This document shows positions 11,395-23,261 of a DNA stretch of 64,000 nt, piece by piece (position 1 is the first letter of the stretch; each line of letters begins with the position of its first letter). The translations under genes were made by a program, and so were the position numbers. The stretch spans positions 1-64,000 of the forward strand of contig ARYC01000156.1 in NCBI GenBank assembly GCA_000711775.1. Direction: 5' to 3'. Origin of the DNA: Oxytricha trifallax (Eukaryota; Ciliophora; Spirotrichea; Sporadotrichida; Oxytrichidae). The notes beneath the pieces are model-generated. The model worked only from the letters and a program-made list of their open reading frames with translations. It ran no database searches and was not told the DNA's origin.

Positions 11395-12818
11395 TATCTG
11401 CTTGTCTTTGTGATAACTCTTGGACTAAGCTCTCCGTAGTTCCTTTTGTATGTCTTCTAATGATTATCTTGGATATGCTGGAGCTCTTACGGTTATCATG
11501 TCAACTATATTCTTGATCCAATTGCAGACATCTTCTTGTTAAATATGTTTAGTTACCAAACTTATTGATTACTTTTCTTGTTTAGTTCCAAATTATGAAA
11601 TACTATCCATCTCGCACTCTAAGATAATAGCAGCTACCGCCCAAATATCCCACTAAACAGAGCCATAAGTCTACTTCTCTCTTATTGGGAAGTATCCTGG
11701 TGTGCCTAGAACCTTTGCTAAAGTAACTATCTCTTATCTTATCCCTATGTTGAAATCTATGACTTCTACTTCTAAAGGGCAGAGATTTAGAATTACATTT
11801 TCTGGCTTCAAATCTCTATGAACATACCCAAGATCATGAAGTTCTTTCACACCACTAGTCATTTATGTCAGTACCTCATTCAAATTATCAGGAAATATTT
11901 TATGGTAGATATACTCTTAGAGTCATTTCAAAGTTCTTGAGTCTCAATGCTATAAAACCATGGCCAAGGATAACCCCGTCGAGCTTAGCTAAATTTTTGC
12001 ATTATCTTTTCTAAGCCTCTCTCAGTACTATGTATTAATTTGCAAACTCATTTTGATACTGCTCATTCTTAATGAGATATTTGAAAGTGTATACCTTGTA
12101 AGTTAATTCATCAAGCACTATAAGTTTTACCTTGTTAGGTAAGTCAATATGAAAATAGTTCTCAATACAACTGCTAAAGTCAATTGTATTAAATGCAGGT
12201 ATATAATTACTCTCTCTTATAAGCATACTATATACATACCATTTGCTGGTTGGTTCATTGACTCTAGCCGCTTCTATCTCTTAAGTCTCACCTACTGTTC
12301 TTTTTGTGACTTAAGAGAGTTATTATTTCTTTTAGCTGGTACAAGCTTTTAGGTTTCCTCATCTTTAATCAGGAATTCGCTTAAATGATGCTTTTGCATA
12401 TGCCTTTTAACTTTAGCTGAGTGAGTATATGATTTCATGCAGGTAGTGCATTAATATCTACCATCTACTTTTTCATTCTTAAAATATATTTTAGATCTCC
12501 CAGAGTGTAACTCTTTAATGTGCCTCTTCAAGCTAGACTCAGTTGAGAAGAAATTATAGCAGTCTTCACAATAGTATGTTTTAATATTTTCTATTGGTTT
12601 ATGTTCCTTATCTTCCTCAACCAATTCAACTTATGTTTAAACTCACTCTATTTTTTGTTTTAAACTTCAATTTTAAAGACCTCTACTTTTAACTCTAGTT
12701 CTATTAGCTCAACCTCAATTTTAAAATAGATTACTTGTGGTTTCTTGGAGGACTCAAAGTTGAGCTATGATTATCCTGCTCCAAGAGAAACTGCTTTGCG
12801 ATTCAAGTTAGCCGCCAT
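11395..12818 (-). pseudogene. TBE 57-kDa zinc-finger/kinase-like protein (copy b)
   Basis: From ATG 12818 (MAANLN) on the minus strand, with fingers near 12400-12580 and kinase motifs (HRDLKPENV, VIDFN, GTPGYFPIRE) in the 11660-11840 stretch. Several frameshifts and TGA codons. The C-terminal end is shorter than in copy a and I cannot place its stop exactly. Divergent from the 22-kDa gene. Confidence 0.7.
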
Positions 12819-12979
12819 GTTTAAATTCAAATTTAAATTTCTATTATAAAGCTCTAATAACTTCTCAAGTTATAGTTACTATGTATAGGAGTTGGCACTG
12901 CAGCAATAATGGTTGATTTTGAAGTGTAAGAGTTCATATTTATACTTAGTTTATAACTATTAATTTTCTAATTTTATGC

Positions 12980-13200
12980 TTAATATTTTTAATTTTGGTA
13001 CCAACTTAGAAAAAATTTAGGTTGGTACTGGTACCAATTAGGTTTTGAACCATTTTGGAACTTTTCCATTAAAACCTCATTAGTTTAAAACTAAGTACTA
13101 ATTAAGTTTTGGTACAATTAAAATTAAACGGATTTAGTACCAGTACTAATTAAATTTAAACAAATTTAGTACTAATTTAATGGAACTAAATTGATAAAAA
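12980..13200. promoter_or_regulatory. Divergent spacer with GGTACC palindromes (copy b)
   Basis: Same palindromic words as in TBE copy a (GGTACTGGTACC, TTAGTACCAGTACTAAT) between the 22-kDa and kinase starts. Confidence 0.5.
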
Positions 13201-13369
13201 TGGAGCTCAATCTCTGCAGTTTGTTTCAGCTTCTGCAAACTTTCTCCACGTATCTTTGCAGGGTTGACCTCCTATAAGATGTCCATATTTAATAGTAAGA
13301 TTTTAAACAATAGGATCCAGAAGTCTATAAATTATAATTTGAAATTCATTAATAGGAAGAGGAACAAAG

Positions 13370-14087
13370 ATGGAATCACTCAATGATCAAATGAAAAGAG
13401 TTGAGGCTCAAGAAATGATCTCAAGATTCAGAAGTAAGGAAGATCTCTATCGATACCTCACTTTACATGGTAAGATAACTTGATGACAATTAACATATTA
13501 TTCAGTTGGTTTATTCCTTCCAACGATAGAAGATACCGAAATTCCATTCTTTAAATCAATACTCTGTGAGGAGAAGAAAGCTTTTAAAAATAAAGAGATT
13601 AAACTAATAGAAATTCCCAACTACCCTGAGATTTCAATCACAAATCTTTATGAGGATATCAAGTAAGATGAGGAAGTGGTAGTTTACATTCCTACCAAAA
13701 AACAACTCTAATAAACTACCAGAGAGGAACTTCTTCTTTGGTGTTCTTGGTACAATAAAAGAGGAGTATCTGAGAGAAATAATTGAAGAAGCACATGATA
13801 AACGATATTCTATCTCTCCTGAAGACTAGAAGAAGCAAGGCATTATAATAAGTTCAGCTTGGCTATAGGGAACTTAAAAAGCATCCTTATCTTTAAAGCA
13901 AGCTTTGACAAATAACTTTGTAGAAAAATCTGGCACTGGTATATATCTTATGAAAGAGCATGCTAAGGTTCATAGAGATAGAAAACAGCAGACAGTTCAT
14001 GAAGTTTACAAGAGAGTTTATAATGATATTTAAAAGCCAGAAGATATGAACATAGATGCATGAGATAGCAGTAAGAGAAGAAACTGA
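13370..14087 (+). pseudogene. TBE 22-kDa protein (copy b), frameshifted
   Basis: ATG 13370 (MESLNDQMKRVEAQEM) reads RFRSKEDLYRYLTLH. A 36-nt intron at 13470-13505 follows, GTAAGATAAC to ATTATTCAG, with two TGA codons inside. Then GLFLPTIED. A one-base loss near 13709 (in the PTKKQ..NKLPER block) shifts the frame, and an extra TGA lies near 14060. This copy keeps consensus intron ends, unlike copy a. Confidence 0.75.
13470..13505 (+). other. 36-nt intron in TBE 22-kDa gene
   Basis: GTAAG...CAG, phase 1. Splicing gives YLTLH-VGLFLP, which matches the spacing of the intron-less homologue at 219-1023 (FLAQD-CHAFLP) residue for residue. Retention would add 12 residues or, here, two TGA stops. Confidence 0.75.
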
Positions 14088-14164
14088 GGGCCTAAGAAGC
14101 TTTAAGAAGAATAAAGAAAGAGAAGCCTAATCCTTTTAAGGCCCCATTTAATATGTGAACTATT

Positions 14165-15210
14165 TCATTCATTTAAGTCTAAAACTTATTAATAAACATT
14201 CATTCTCCCTTTCCTTGCACATATCGTAGTCTTATCTTTATTCACTCTCTTGCAACTACTTTGTATTAAGTCTACTGTATCGATTGGTAAATCATGCATT
14301 AGATGATACAGCAGTAGCTTCTTGTAGTAAGTCTTGATTTAACTCCAGTAAAATTTAATTCCATTAAATTATGGGCTATAAGGAACGTTGTATACAGGAG
14401 TTATGTTTAACTCTTCATAAGCTTTCTTAGACTCCTTAGTCTTATGAACTGATGAGTTATCAACAAAAATGATTATATCTTGATCTTTGTATTTATCTCT
14501 GAGCTTATGCAAGAATTCAATCTACTGCTCTCGCTTAATAGAGCGAGGATGAATGACATAAGATTCTAGACCTGAATATTCACTAATAACAGCTAATATT
14601 GCATGTGCGACAACCTTTAGTTTTTAATCATATACTTCTATGTTATCATACTTCTTGTACCTTAAAGGTGTTGAAGGTAAACAACACAGATTCATCTGCA
14701 TGTATGAACTTGATTTTATTGTCAAGAGCTACCTGCATTTAATCATATATATAGTTTAAATTATTACTATAAAATGGGCGAGTAAAATCAATCACTCTTT
14801 TAATAGTCTTGAAATTATTACCATTTCGTCTATAAATATAGGCTATAGTTTAAGGAGAGATACGCAAGTCAGGAAACTATGATGAAACATCACAACTCGC
14901 TAGTCAAGTAGGAAGTGTGTCCAATACTTCAAATTCTTTGAGTCACAGAGGTAGTCAATATGGTGCTTATAGAACTTTTATTTTCTTGCAGGATGCTTTC
15001 AAGTGCCTGAGTTATAATGCTAAAAGCTAACAAGCAATGATACCTAATAGTTGAGGCACTCTTGCATAGGAGCTTTGCTATAGCTGCATAATTCAGCACT
15101 GGTTTGACTTATTCTATATTAATACTCGTACCATACCTAAGCTTAAGCAATAAATCTAAATATTTCTCATTATAAATAGACCCTAAATTTTGCTAATTTC
15201 TATTTCTCAT
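14165..15210 (-). pseudogene. TBE 42-kDa DD34E transposase (copy b)
   Basis: ATG at 15210 (MRNRN...). The same family and motifs as copy a: first Asp in HADESV, second in FVDNSSVHKTK, Glu in NGIKFYW. The TGA in the CACTTGAAA context and the frameshift at CATCATAGTTTCCTGAC are both shared with copy a, and there are further private lesions. Stop at 14165-14167. Confidence 0.8.
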
Positions 15211-15345
15211 TTTGCAAATTGGCCTAATTTCTCTACTAACACCAATAAGACCCCAACTATATCGTACAAATCAAAGTACTTATAAACCTCATTAATGGGT
15301 TTTGGGGTTTTGATTTAATCACCAATGAGAAAACTCTTTGAATCA

Positions 15346-16605
15346 ATATGGATGAGGTTATACTCCAACTATTTATGGAGCAAAATTAATTTATACCAAT
15401 TATTTAATAAGAAACACAGAATGGTTATACTGAGCAAATTATAAAGGGATATATAAAAGGAGACATCGAAAACGAAGACTTCTAACATTTGGCAAAATAC
15501 ACAATAGAAATCATCCAACAAAACAAAAACTAATGGGGACTCCACATACTCGAAATAATTACGTTCCTAGCAAGGAAAATAATAAAGAAGGGCTTTGCAA
15601 GAGTTAACAATTTCCAACTCCAACTAAAAGAACTTCGATACAATGAAGAAAAAAAAATTGATGAGTACAACTTTGGACGCAACAACTCTTCCAAATGCTC
15701 AGACTTGCCTCTTTAAACAACAAATTTATAAAACACCAAAAGTCTCCTTCTAGAACTCCATTCACGTATACAAGAGCTTAAAGCGACCTAAGCCTTGAGA
15801 GACCACCTTCTCCCCCAAGAGAAGAAAAATCAAGCATACTAAACTCAAGAGGTAGTATTGTTCTAAGTGAGAAAGCCTACTATATAGTAGGCGAGGACAA
15901 CACATCCAACAATAGAAACACCAACCACATTACAAAAAGAGTACTATACTCTGACAATGAGGAAGACTGGAGTTCAATTGAAGAAAAACAAGGATATGAC
16001 GATAATGACTGTTCATATTCTGAAAGTTCAAATGAACCAACGTATTACATCTAAAGTAACTCTGAACAAGAAAAAGAAGCCATACTTCCCTCTACAGATC
16101 AACTAGTCCTAAAATACAATGACGTCGAATACATCACAGATTAAATTAAATACTAAATAGCAAATTATAAAGAAATTACAATATCAAATTTAGTGCTAAA
16201 TATGGATCTTAATTAAACTATTAACAATTAAGAAATCAATTATTATTAAACTGAATCCTAAAAGAGATGTATGCCATTTCTAAGGCGTAACTCTAAGAAA
16301 GATTCGACACAATAGAATCGTGCATTTCAATCTGCCTAAAAACAATTAACACTAAGTACTTCAAACAAATCAAGAATTGTGATAACGCAGCTTCAGTTAT
16401 CTTTGAAGACTTGAGTGGACCAAGACTTTTGGAAACTCTTAATTACAATGACGGACAATTTGAAGAACACATTAAAAAAAGCAGGATCAGCCTTGGAAAC
16501 AAGGACTGGTGTAATTGGTTTTATGAAACTCTTCAATATCCTAGCCTTGAAAAATGTTTCAGCAAGAGAGACAAGTTTCATTTCAATCAGTGCAGACTAC
16601 CATGA
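15346..16605 (+). pseudogene. LINE-associated ORF fragments, charged and Gln-rich
   Basis: In ciliate code a frame from ATG 15346 (MDEVILQLFMEQNQ) stays open for several hundred codons. Protein-like content shifts frame near 15850 to an acidic stretch (SDNEEDWSSIEEKQGYDDND). It shifts again near 16340 to FEDLSGPRLLETLNYNDGQ...WCNWFYETLQYPSLEKCF, ending TGA 16605. A Lys/Arg-rich tail follows at 16750-16900. No domain recognised. Position just before a LINE 3' tail suggests LINE ORF sequence; could be host-derived. Confidence 0.4.
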
Positions 16606-16929
16606 ACACCTTCACAGAGCAGAGATATACTTCAAATATCTCCAAAAACATTCGTATTTCTTAAAAATGACCTAATACAACGAATCACTACAAGATGCAA
16701 AGAAATTATTGGAAAAAAAGACCTGAAATTCTCAGGTAACGTCAAAAAAACTTTGATTCACAATTCAAATTTAAAGACATGGGCGAACAAGTCCAAATCC
16801 TAAACCAAAATAGAAAAAGGAAAGAACAAACTACAAAGAAGAACAAACAAGAGAACAAAGAAAAGAGGAGGAAAGAAAAGAAGAAGATGAAGACTCAGTA
16901 TACATGGAGAGAAGCTCCGAACTTAATTT

Positions 16930-16997
16930 AAAGGGCTAGTCCCTTAAAAGCTTACCACAGAGACCTAAAAGTGATCATATTATTATTATTAATTAAA
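16930..16997 (+). repeat. LINE 3' tail 1
   Basis: AAGGGCTAGTCCCTT hairpin (5-bp stem), then AGAGACCT, GTGATC and ATTATTATTATT. Matches the second tail in order and spacing style. Confidence 0.6.
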
Positions 16998-17165
16998 GCC
17001 AGATAAGTTTTAGACCATACTCACAAATGGGTTAAAACACAGCCCAAATAATCTAAGATATTGACTCTAGAAAATATAAGAGCGTTTGGTTTATAGATAT
17101 AGCATCAGCTTTCTCTTAAATAGACAGAAGACGACAACTATTAAGATAACTGGATTTATAATTTA

Positions 17166-17261
17166 TAAGGGCTTGACCCTTATATATTAACAACATATAT
17201 AAGATCGGGGGTCCCAGAGACCTCGATGTGATCTAATTATTATTATTATTAAATAAATATA
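17166..17261 (+). repeat. LINE 3' tail 2
   Basis: AAGGGCTTGACCCTT hairpin, then CCCAGAGACCT, GTGATC and (ATT)5. Directly follows the RT fragment with VWFIDIASAFSQID. Confidence 0.6.
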
Positions 17262-20030
17262 ATAAAACATTATTAGTTTAATTTAAAGATGTTTGTATGT
17301 AGAGTATAAATTTTTGGGAGGGTTATTATTAAGATAAAAATAATTTTTAAAAACCTATTTCTTTGCATAATTTAATTAGAAACCTCAAAAATCCTAATAT
17401 AATTTATGATTAATTTCTTACCACTTTATCAGATTCTGTACTTATAGCACCTATTAAAATATAATTTCTTATTTAAACTTTATTTTTCATTTTCTGAATT
17501 GAACTCCTTTATGAAATATCGATTGTATGACACTATAATATTTATTTTAAATATCATATAATTATAAAAAGAATGTTCTTTCTCTGCGACAATTGCTCTA
17601 ATAAAGATAATAAAATATGTTTAAATAAAATTATTATATTTTAGATAATTAAAATGCTTTGAAATCATAAATAATATTAATACTATCTAATTAACTTTAT
17701 TATAGCAAATATATGCCCCAGATAAAGAATAAATATTTTCGTTTTATTTATATAGTTTATAAAATTTACAAGTGTTATAAAATCATGATGTCATGAAGTA
17801 GCTCGATTAAAAAGATGAGAAATAAAATTTTGATAAAAAATTAATAATTTTATGGAGGAGAGAGGACTGGACCTGAATAGAGAGGTAGAAAATTAATCAT
17901 ACACCGGCTTAAAATTTTAAGGTTTTGAAAAAATATTTTGCAATAAGATTTTCGAAAATCTTTTGACAGACTTAGAACCCACCCCCAATTTTCAAGCAAA
18001 AAGCTGACACCTTCTCTTAAACTCTGCTCTTCAAAATTAATATAAAATTCTTATTAATAACTCATTAAGATGCATATTTTTAAGTATATATACATATAGT
18101 ATGAAAGTTTAGAAATAATATTTTTATTATTAATAGAAGATGAAATTTGGATTAGAAAGTTCAAATTAAATATTGAAGTTGTTTTAATAAGAAATATGAA
18201 ATTTTTTTAATAAAATTTAAAATATGAACATTTTACATTTAAGAAAATTTAAAATTAACTTTCCTTATGCATATAATAGTAAAAATACTAGAATAATATT
18301 TCATTTTTCATATACCCTTGGCATAAATTTTATCTTTTAATTGTACCAAATAATTATAAATCCAACATTGGCATATCTGTTTGGTTAAATATCGTAACAT
18401 ATTATAATAAAACTATTTGAACTATAACAATACTATTCTTCAAGATTATCTGGTTAAGAGTTGTTTTCTATCATTTCTTAAGATTTACTTTTATTAGGAT
18501 TACTCATAAACCTTTTTGATATAATGAATTAAATTAAGAATTTTTTTAAATTAGTTTATTTTACAATATTAAATCTGATAATTAATTTAATTTATTATTA
18601 AATCATAAATAAATAATAAATTTTTACAAATACAAATATAAAAAATAAAAAACCATCTAAAATATGCAAAATGCAAATTATAGTAATAATTAGTTAAACA
18701 GAAATCTATTTAAAAGTAGAAAAAAATGCTCTATTCATAATGACTCAATAATATAAAATTAACTATGGTTAAAAGTGAAAAATTCAATAAATTTTTAATT
18801 ATATAAATTATAAGTAATGAATAGATTTTAAAATCATCGCACCTACTTTTTTAATGTATTTAATATAGAAAATACCATTATTTTTATAATTTATATCTTA
18901 ACCTTCTAAAGAAATCATACTATTTATAATTTTATCTTGTATTAAAATCCCCCAAAAACCCTCAAATATTTTATTAATAGAAATAATTTCCTAAATTGCA
19001 ATTAATTAATTATTTATTTATTTCATTTATAAATGTAGATTAAATTTGCTGTGTGTTAAATTGTTTAAATATAAGTTTTTTAATTTGATGTAATGTTCAT
19101 AAACTTATAAAAATTATGTTATATTAATTAGAAAATCTTAGTTTTGTTAATTATTTTGTTATTTTATACTACTTTTACATAAACCTGCAATTTTTATTGA
19201 GAAAATTTTTTACATTCAATTTTTAATTTCATTCTATGTATGTTTCATATACTAATAGTGTTAGATTAACTTTATTAAACATGATAATAATTAAGTTTTT
19301 ACCTATTAAGAAATTTTAAACAATTTGTCTTTTAAATATAATTCATAAAGATAAAGTTTGACAATAACACCTATTAAGTGCTTTCCTAATAAAGAATTAT
19401 TTTAATAGAGAGAAATCCCCGGTATTATATTAATCTCAAATATTTTCCAAAAATTGCAAACAAAAATTTAATTGATCCTATAAAATTTACTAGATTTATA
19501 GGAACTAAAATTTAAATTGGCTATACAAATAGAAAATTATGAATTTGACTTTTCTTCTCATAATTTTATTATAGAATTATGACTTATATAATGAATAATT
19601 TAAATGTATTAGAATTAATCATTTTGCCAATATTTTCTAATAAACTTCGCCTGACTCACAAAAACCTAAATTTAAACATTTTATTATAATGGATGCATCT
19701 AAAATTATTTAAAAAGATTTTATAAGTGTTTAAACTAAATTATTTTTATCAAAATGCATTAAAAATTAGAAATATATGAAAACATATTATTTGAGTATAA
19801 AGAATCAATTAAAAATATATAAATTTTTTAACATGCAGAGAAAATATAATATACCTAATATAACTTTACAGTAAAAAATGCTTTCATCAACAAACCCACT
19901 TAAAATACTACTTAAAAGGGTTTTAGGTATTAACTATTAAATACACATTTTATAAAATCTAGTAATAAATATTGACATTTATTTAAAAAAGTGCTGTTTA
20001 AATAATATTCAGGAACTTTCTCGAATTAAA
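17262..20030. other. AT-rich spacer, no supported gene
   Basis: About 2.8 kb of very AT-rich DNA. Frames in both codes are short and of low complexity. No repeat family recognised. Typical of germline-limited DNA. Confidence 0.5.
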
Positions 20031-20036
20031 GATACT

Positions 20037-20939
20037 TGTTACTACCGAGATCCCCCCAGGAGGTACCCGATCCCCCCCCATTACCCATACCCCCCACTAA
20101 AATACCCCATTTCATATCAAATTTTGTATCTACAGGGTCTAAATCGATCTCCTTATTGACATCTCGACATCAATTTTATAAATAAAATTTCATTATTATT
20201 TCAAATATAATTTTTATATTCAGGTAGTGGAAATAAAAAATATGAATTTTATGCTTTGTCAAGTTTTAGGATGTTAGTCAACCATAATACACTATGCCTT
20301 ATGAAATATAATTAAAAAATTTTTTTTTCATTAAATCATATTTTTTTTTAATTCAAATAAAATATTTCGATACTATATATATTATACAAATTTTTTTAAT
20401 TTTTTTCCCTTTAATCAACTTCATTCGACATAATTTAAAGAAATAGTCTGATTAAATTTTTAAGTTTATTAATTTCTCTATTTATAAAAGATAATGGAGA
20501 AATAGATATATAAAATAGAGAAATTAATAAACTTAAAAATTTAATCAGACTATTTCTTTAAATTATGTCGAATGAAGTTGATTAAAGGGAAAAAAATTAA
20601 AAAAATTTGTATAATATATATAGTATCGAAATATTTTATTTGAATTAAAAAAAAATATGATTTAATGAAAAAAAAATTTTTTAATTATATTTCATAAGGC
20701 ATAGTGTATTATGGTTGACTAACATCCTAAAACTTGACAAAGCATAAAATTCATATTTTTTATTTCCACTACCTGAATATAAAAATTATATTTGAAATAA
20801 TAATGAAATTTTATTTATAAAATTGATGTCGAGATGTCAATAAGGAGATCGATTTAGACCCTGTAGATACAAAATTTGATATGAAATGGGGTATTTTAGT
20901 GGGGGGTATGGGTAATGGGGGGGGATCTCGGTAGTAACA
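20037..20939. mobile_element. Fold-back element, C/G-rich ends, 903 bp
   Basis: Two near-identical arms of ~440 bp in inverted orientation around a centre near 20490. The ends are TGTTACTACCGAGATCCCCC and its complement, and the direct flanks are GATACT (20031-20036 and 20940-20945). The left arm has an extra C-rich stretch after the terminus. A related element with the same termini and inner core lies at 55424-57475. No coding capacity; probably moved by a transposase in trans. Confidence 0.85.
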
Positions 20940-21264
20940 GATACTGTTTCTAAATTCTCTATAATAACCTAATTTAATTTAATTTATAAAATCATCCTTA
21001 TTATATATTATTCCTCTTTTGGAAGGATAATATTTAGAATAAATTTATGAGCTTATAATGAATAAATTAGTTTTTTATTGAAAAGATTTATCATAAATGT
21101 TTGTAGTCTGTCATAATTCAATATTTTGTACTATAATCTTTAAACTTTCTAAGCTTATAGGTTTTAATTGTATAAAATCGAAAACATTTTAGGCTTAAGC
21201 ATTATGCAATAGCCTTTCATAATACATATTGCTGAAATAGATTTCATATAAAACTAAAATATAT

Positions 21265-21690
21265 AAAAACACATTCTTTCATCACCTGATAGTAGCATGA
21301 TTTTAAGAGATTAAGATAACTCACCAAATTTTTGTTTCATTCGGATTTCTTAGCCAACCTCAAGGCCACTCATTTGAGGCATTTAATTGTCAACAATGAC
21401 TAGTTAATAGGGTTTGTGCGACTTGCAGCAAGTTTCTCGACCAGGGGTGTGAAAATTACAATCAAAGGAAGCGGTGAAATTTTTATCCATTTTCTTTAGG
21501 GCTATGAAACCATCATAGCACTTATCGACTTTCGTTATCTTCAGTTATTAAAATAAACATAGATAAATATCATTAAAGTTATTAAAGCATGCCTTCTAGT
21601 ATTTAGATATTGAAAGGGTCATCATCAATAATCAAAATTTTTGCATGATTACAAGATGTCTTAGCGGACTCTTGGTCATTTAATCTTTGA
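21265..21690 (-). CDS. Receiver domain of histidine kinase copy A
   Basis: Encodes ILIIDDDPFQYLN at the start and LVIVDNQMPQMSGLE at the phospho-acceptor, the hallmarks of a two-component receiver domain (Asp in IVDNQMP). Between them the frame is broken by a 34-bp insert at 21553-21586. Removing it joins LEGMLQ to QLKITKVDKCYDG exactly as in copy B (LDGMLQ/QLKITQVDKCYDG). This is the C-terminal end of the gene. In hybrid kinases this domain takes the phosphate from the kinase His. Confidence 0.8.
21553..21586. other. 34-bp IES with 8-bp pointer TTATTAAA
   Basis: Direct repeat TTATTAAA at 21545-21552 and 21579-21586. Excising one repeat plus the DNA between them restores the receiver-domain frame, and copy B has a single TTACTAAA at the same place. 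This is the structure of a ciliate internal eliminated sequence. Confidence 0.85.
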
Positions 21691-21699
21691 CTGCTAAGT

Positions 21700-22320
21700 C
21701 TTTGAAAACTAGAATTTCTGCTATTGTTAGAATGAATTTGTTAATCATAAAGATTTGAACTTTCTCTAATAACACCCAAATTTTCCTATAATTAGATTTA
21801 TACTTACTATTAATTTATAACTCCAACTTATGAAGCAGATTAAGAACTAGCACTTTAAATTTCAATTATGTTATTCTATGATGTTTGAATATTATTTTTG
21901 GATACCTCTTTAACCCACTAGTTTTAATTATTTGTATCGTTATTAAAATCCAAAATATTGATAAATTGTAAAAATTTTAACCATTAATTATTGGGGTCTA
22001 TTATTTTCAGCAACAATATTGCTAAAATTTCGATATTGAGTATTATTATTACATTGAGGTGTTATCATCTCTACTGTATTTATTGCATTAAAAACAATCA
22101 AATTAAATATGCACTGATATTCATTCTTTAATTAAAGTCAAATCTCACTTCTTATAGATCAATGACGCCTTCATTTTTAAATATAATCTTAGATATATTA
22201 AATTCATCAAAGTCATCTGCCATTTATTGGGATTTGCTTTTAGTGAATAATAATTCTTAAGATTATAAATACCCCTTTAAATTCATTGCAAGGTCTTTTC
22301 TTTAATACGTTTCAGAATAT
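21700..22320 (-). CDS. Linker segments between HATPase and receiver, copy A
   Basis: Coding stretches with TAA/TAG as Gln, e.g. KDLAMNLKGYLQSQELLFTK, MADDFDEFNISK and EGVIDLQEVRFDFNQ at 22105-22300. Others with homologues in copy B lie at 21700-21910 and 21990-22090. No known domain. Non-coding gaps between pieces differ between copies, so borders are uncertain. Confidence 0.6.
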
Positions 22321-22985
22321 TAGATTTTATTTATAAAATATATTATTGATATAATTTTTTTAATTTAAAAGAATGTCAGTATATTTGGATAAAAAATCAT
22401 TTAGCTTGAAAAATATATAAGGAAAGTTAAACTTTAATCTATTTTTTAATAAAGAAGTAAAGTATTTATAGATAAAAGTATTTTTATATAAATTTATTTA
22501 ATCTTGAATAAAATTTACAAATTTAATGAATCCAAATTAATATCAAAGTTTAGTACACTAAATTTAATTGAAAATATTGTTTTTTAAAATAAAAATGAAG
22601 CTGAAGAATTCTTATTTATTTGATTCGATTTTATAAAATTAATTGTTTTATGGCAATATAAAAATCCTCAGTGAAATTCACCTCAGTATTCAGTAAACAT
22701 TTATTATCAGAAGGAATATTTTAAGATGAAAAATGTCGAAGGTTTTTTAATACAGCTTTCTTTTTTATCTATATATTGGCACTTTAACAACGATGTGGGC
22801 TTAATTTCTATTTTTTTACTAAAATTTGCCTAGAAATTTATTAAACTTCTCTTTAGATATCATTTGAAATGTCCTCTTAAGTAATCGTTTAGTGATATAA
22901 GTTTTAATAAGCCTATAATTCCAATTGTTATTAAAAAAGATTGCAAATATATTAATCATAACTTCTAATATCTTAGCTCTAAGTA
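22321..22985. other. Non-coding gap (IES-like) in copy A
   Basis: AT-rich DNA between linker and HATPase pieces. The corresponding gap in copy B holds TBE copy d. Confidence 0.5.
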
Positions 22986-22989
22986 TGTT

Positions 22990-23181
22990 GAATAGGTAAT
23001 TTCAGAGTAAAGGTTGAGCCTTTATCAATTTCTGACTTCATTTTAATTTTGCCACCTAAAGCTTCAGCTAAATTTTTACAGATAGTAAGTCCTAGACCAC
23101 AGCCATCTTTATTTAAGTTTCTATTGTTTTTGATTTTTACATAGGCATTAAATAATTTCTCCTGATCTTCTTTGCATATTC
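22990..23181 (-). CDS. HATPase C-terminal half, copy A
   Basis: Encodes CKEDQEKLFNAYVKIKNN...GCGLGLTICKNLAEALGGKI and KGSTFTLKLPIQ, with the G2 box GCGLGL that binds ATP. It starts exactly at the TBE copy c junction; the missing first half is on the other side of the TBE (27184 onward). Confidence 0.85.
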
Positions 23182-23261
23182 AAAACCCTAAAACCACTAA
23201 ATATGTATATAAGTGCTTTGATTTGTAGGGAATTTGTTAGAGGCTGGGGTTATTAATTAAA

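Larger units (their letters stand above)
11255..15312 (-). mobile_element. TBE transposon copy b, inverted
   Basis: Ends are CAAAACCCCAAAACCCC (11255-11271) and its reverse complement with one mismatch (15296-15312). 4,058 bp. Flanking trinucleotides are AAT on the left and ATT on the right, both fitting ANT but not identical. Gene order reads kinase (-), 22-kDa (+), transposase (-), i.e. copy a inverted. Closest in sequence to copy a. Confidence 0.93.
15313..17261 (+). mobile_element. LINE (non-LTR) retrotransposon remnants, probably two nested copies
   Basis: Right of TBE copy b the DNA continues an RT block (SPMRKLFESIWMRL). Further on, 16998-17160 encodes QISFRPYSQMGQNTAQII then VWFIDIASAFSQID, i.e. 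the 'Q.GFR' and RT motif A blocks of LINEs. Between them is ~1.6 kb of other coding-like DNA ending in a LINE-type tail. Two 3' tails share the same design: AAGGGCT(A/T)G(T/A)CCCTT hairpin, AGAGACCT, GTGATC, then (ATT)n. They end at about 16996 and about 17261. I infer a younger truncated LINE inserted in an older one. Confidence 0.6.
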
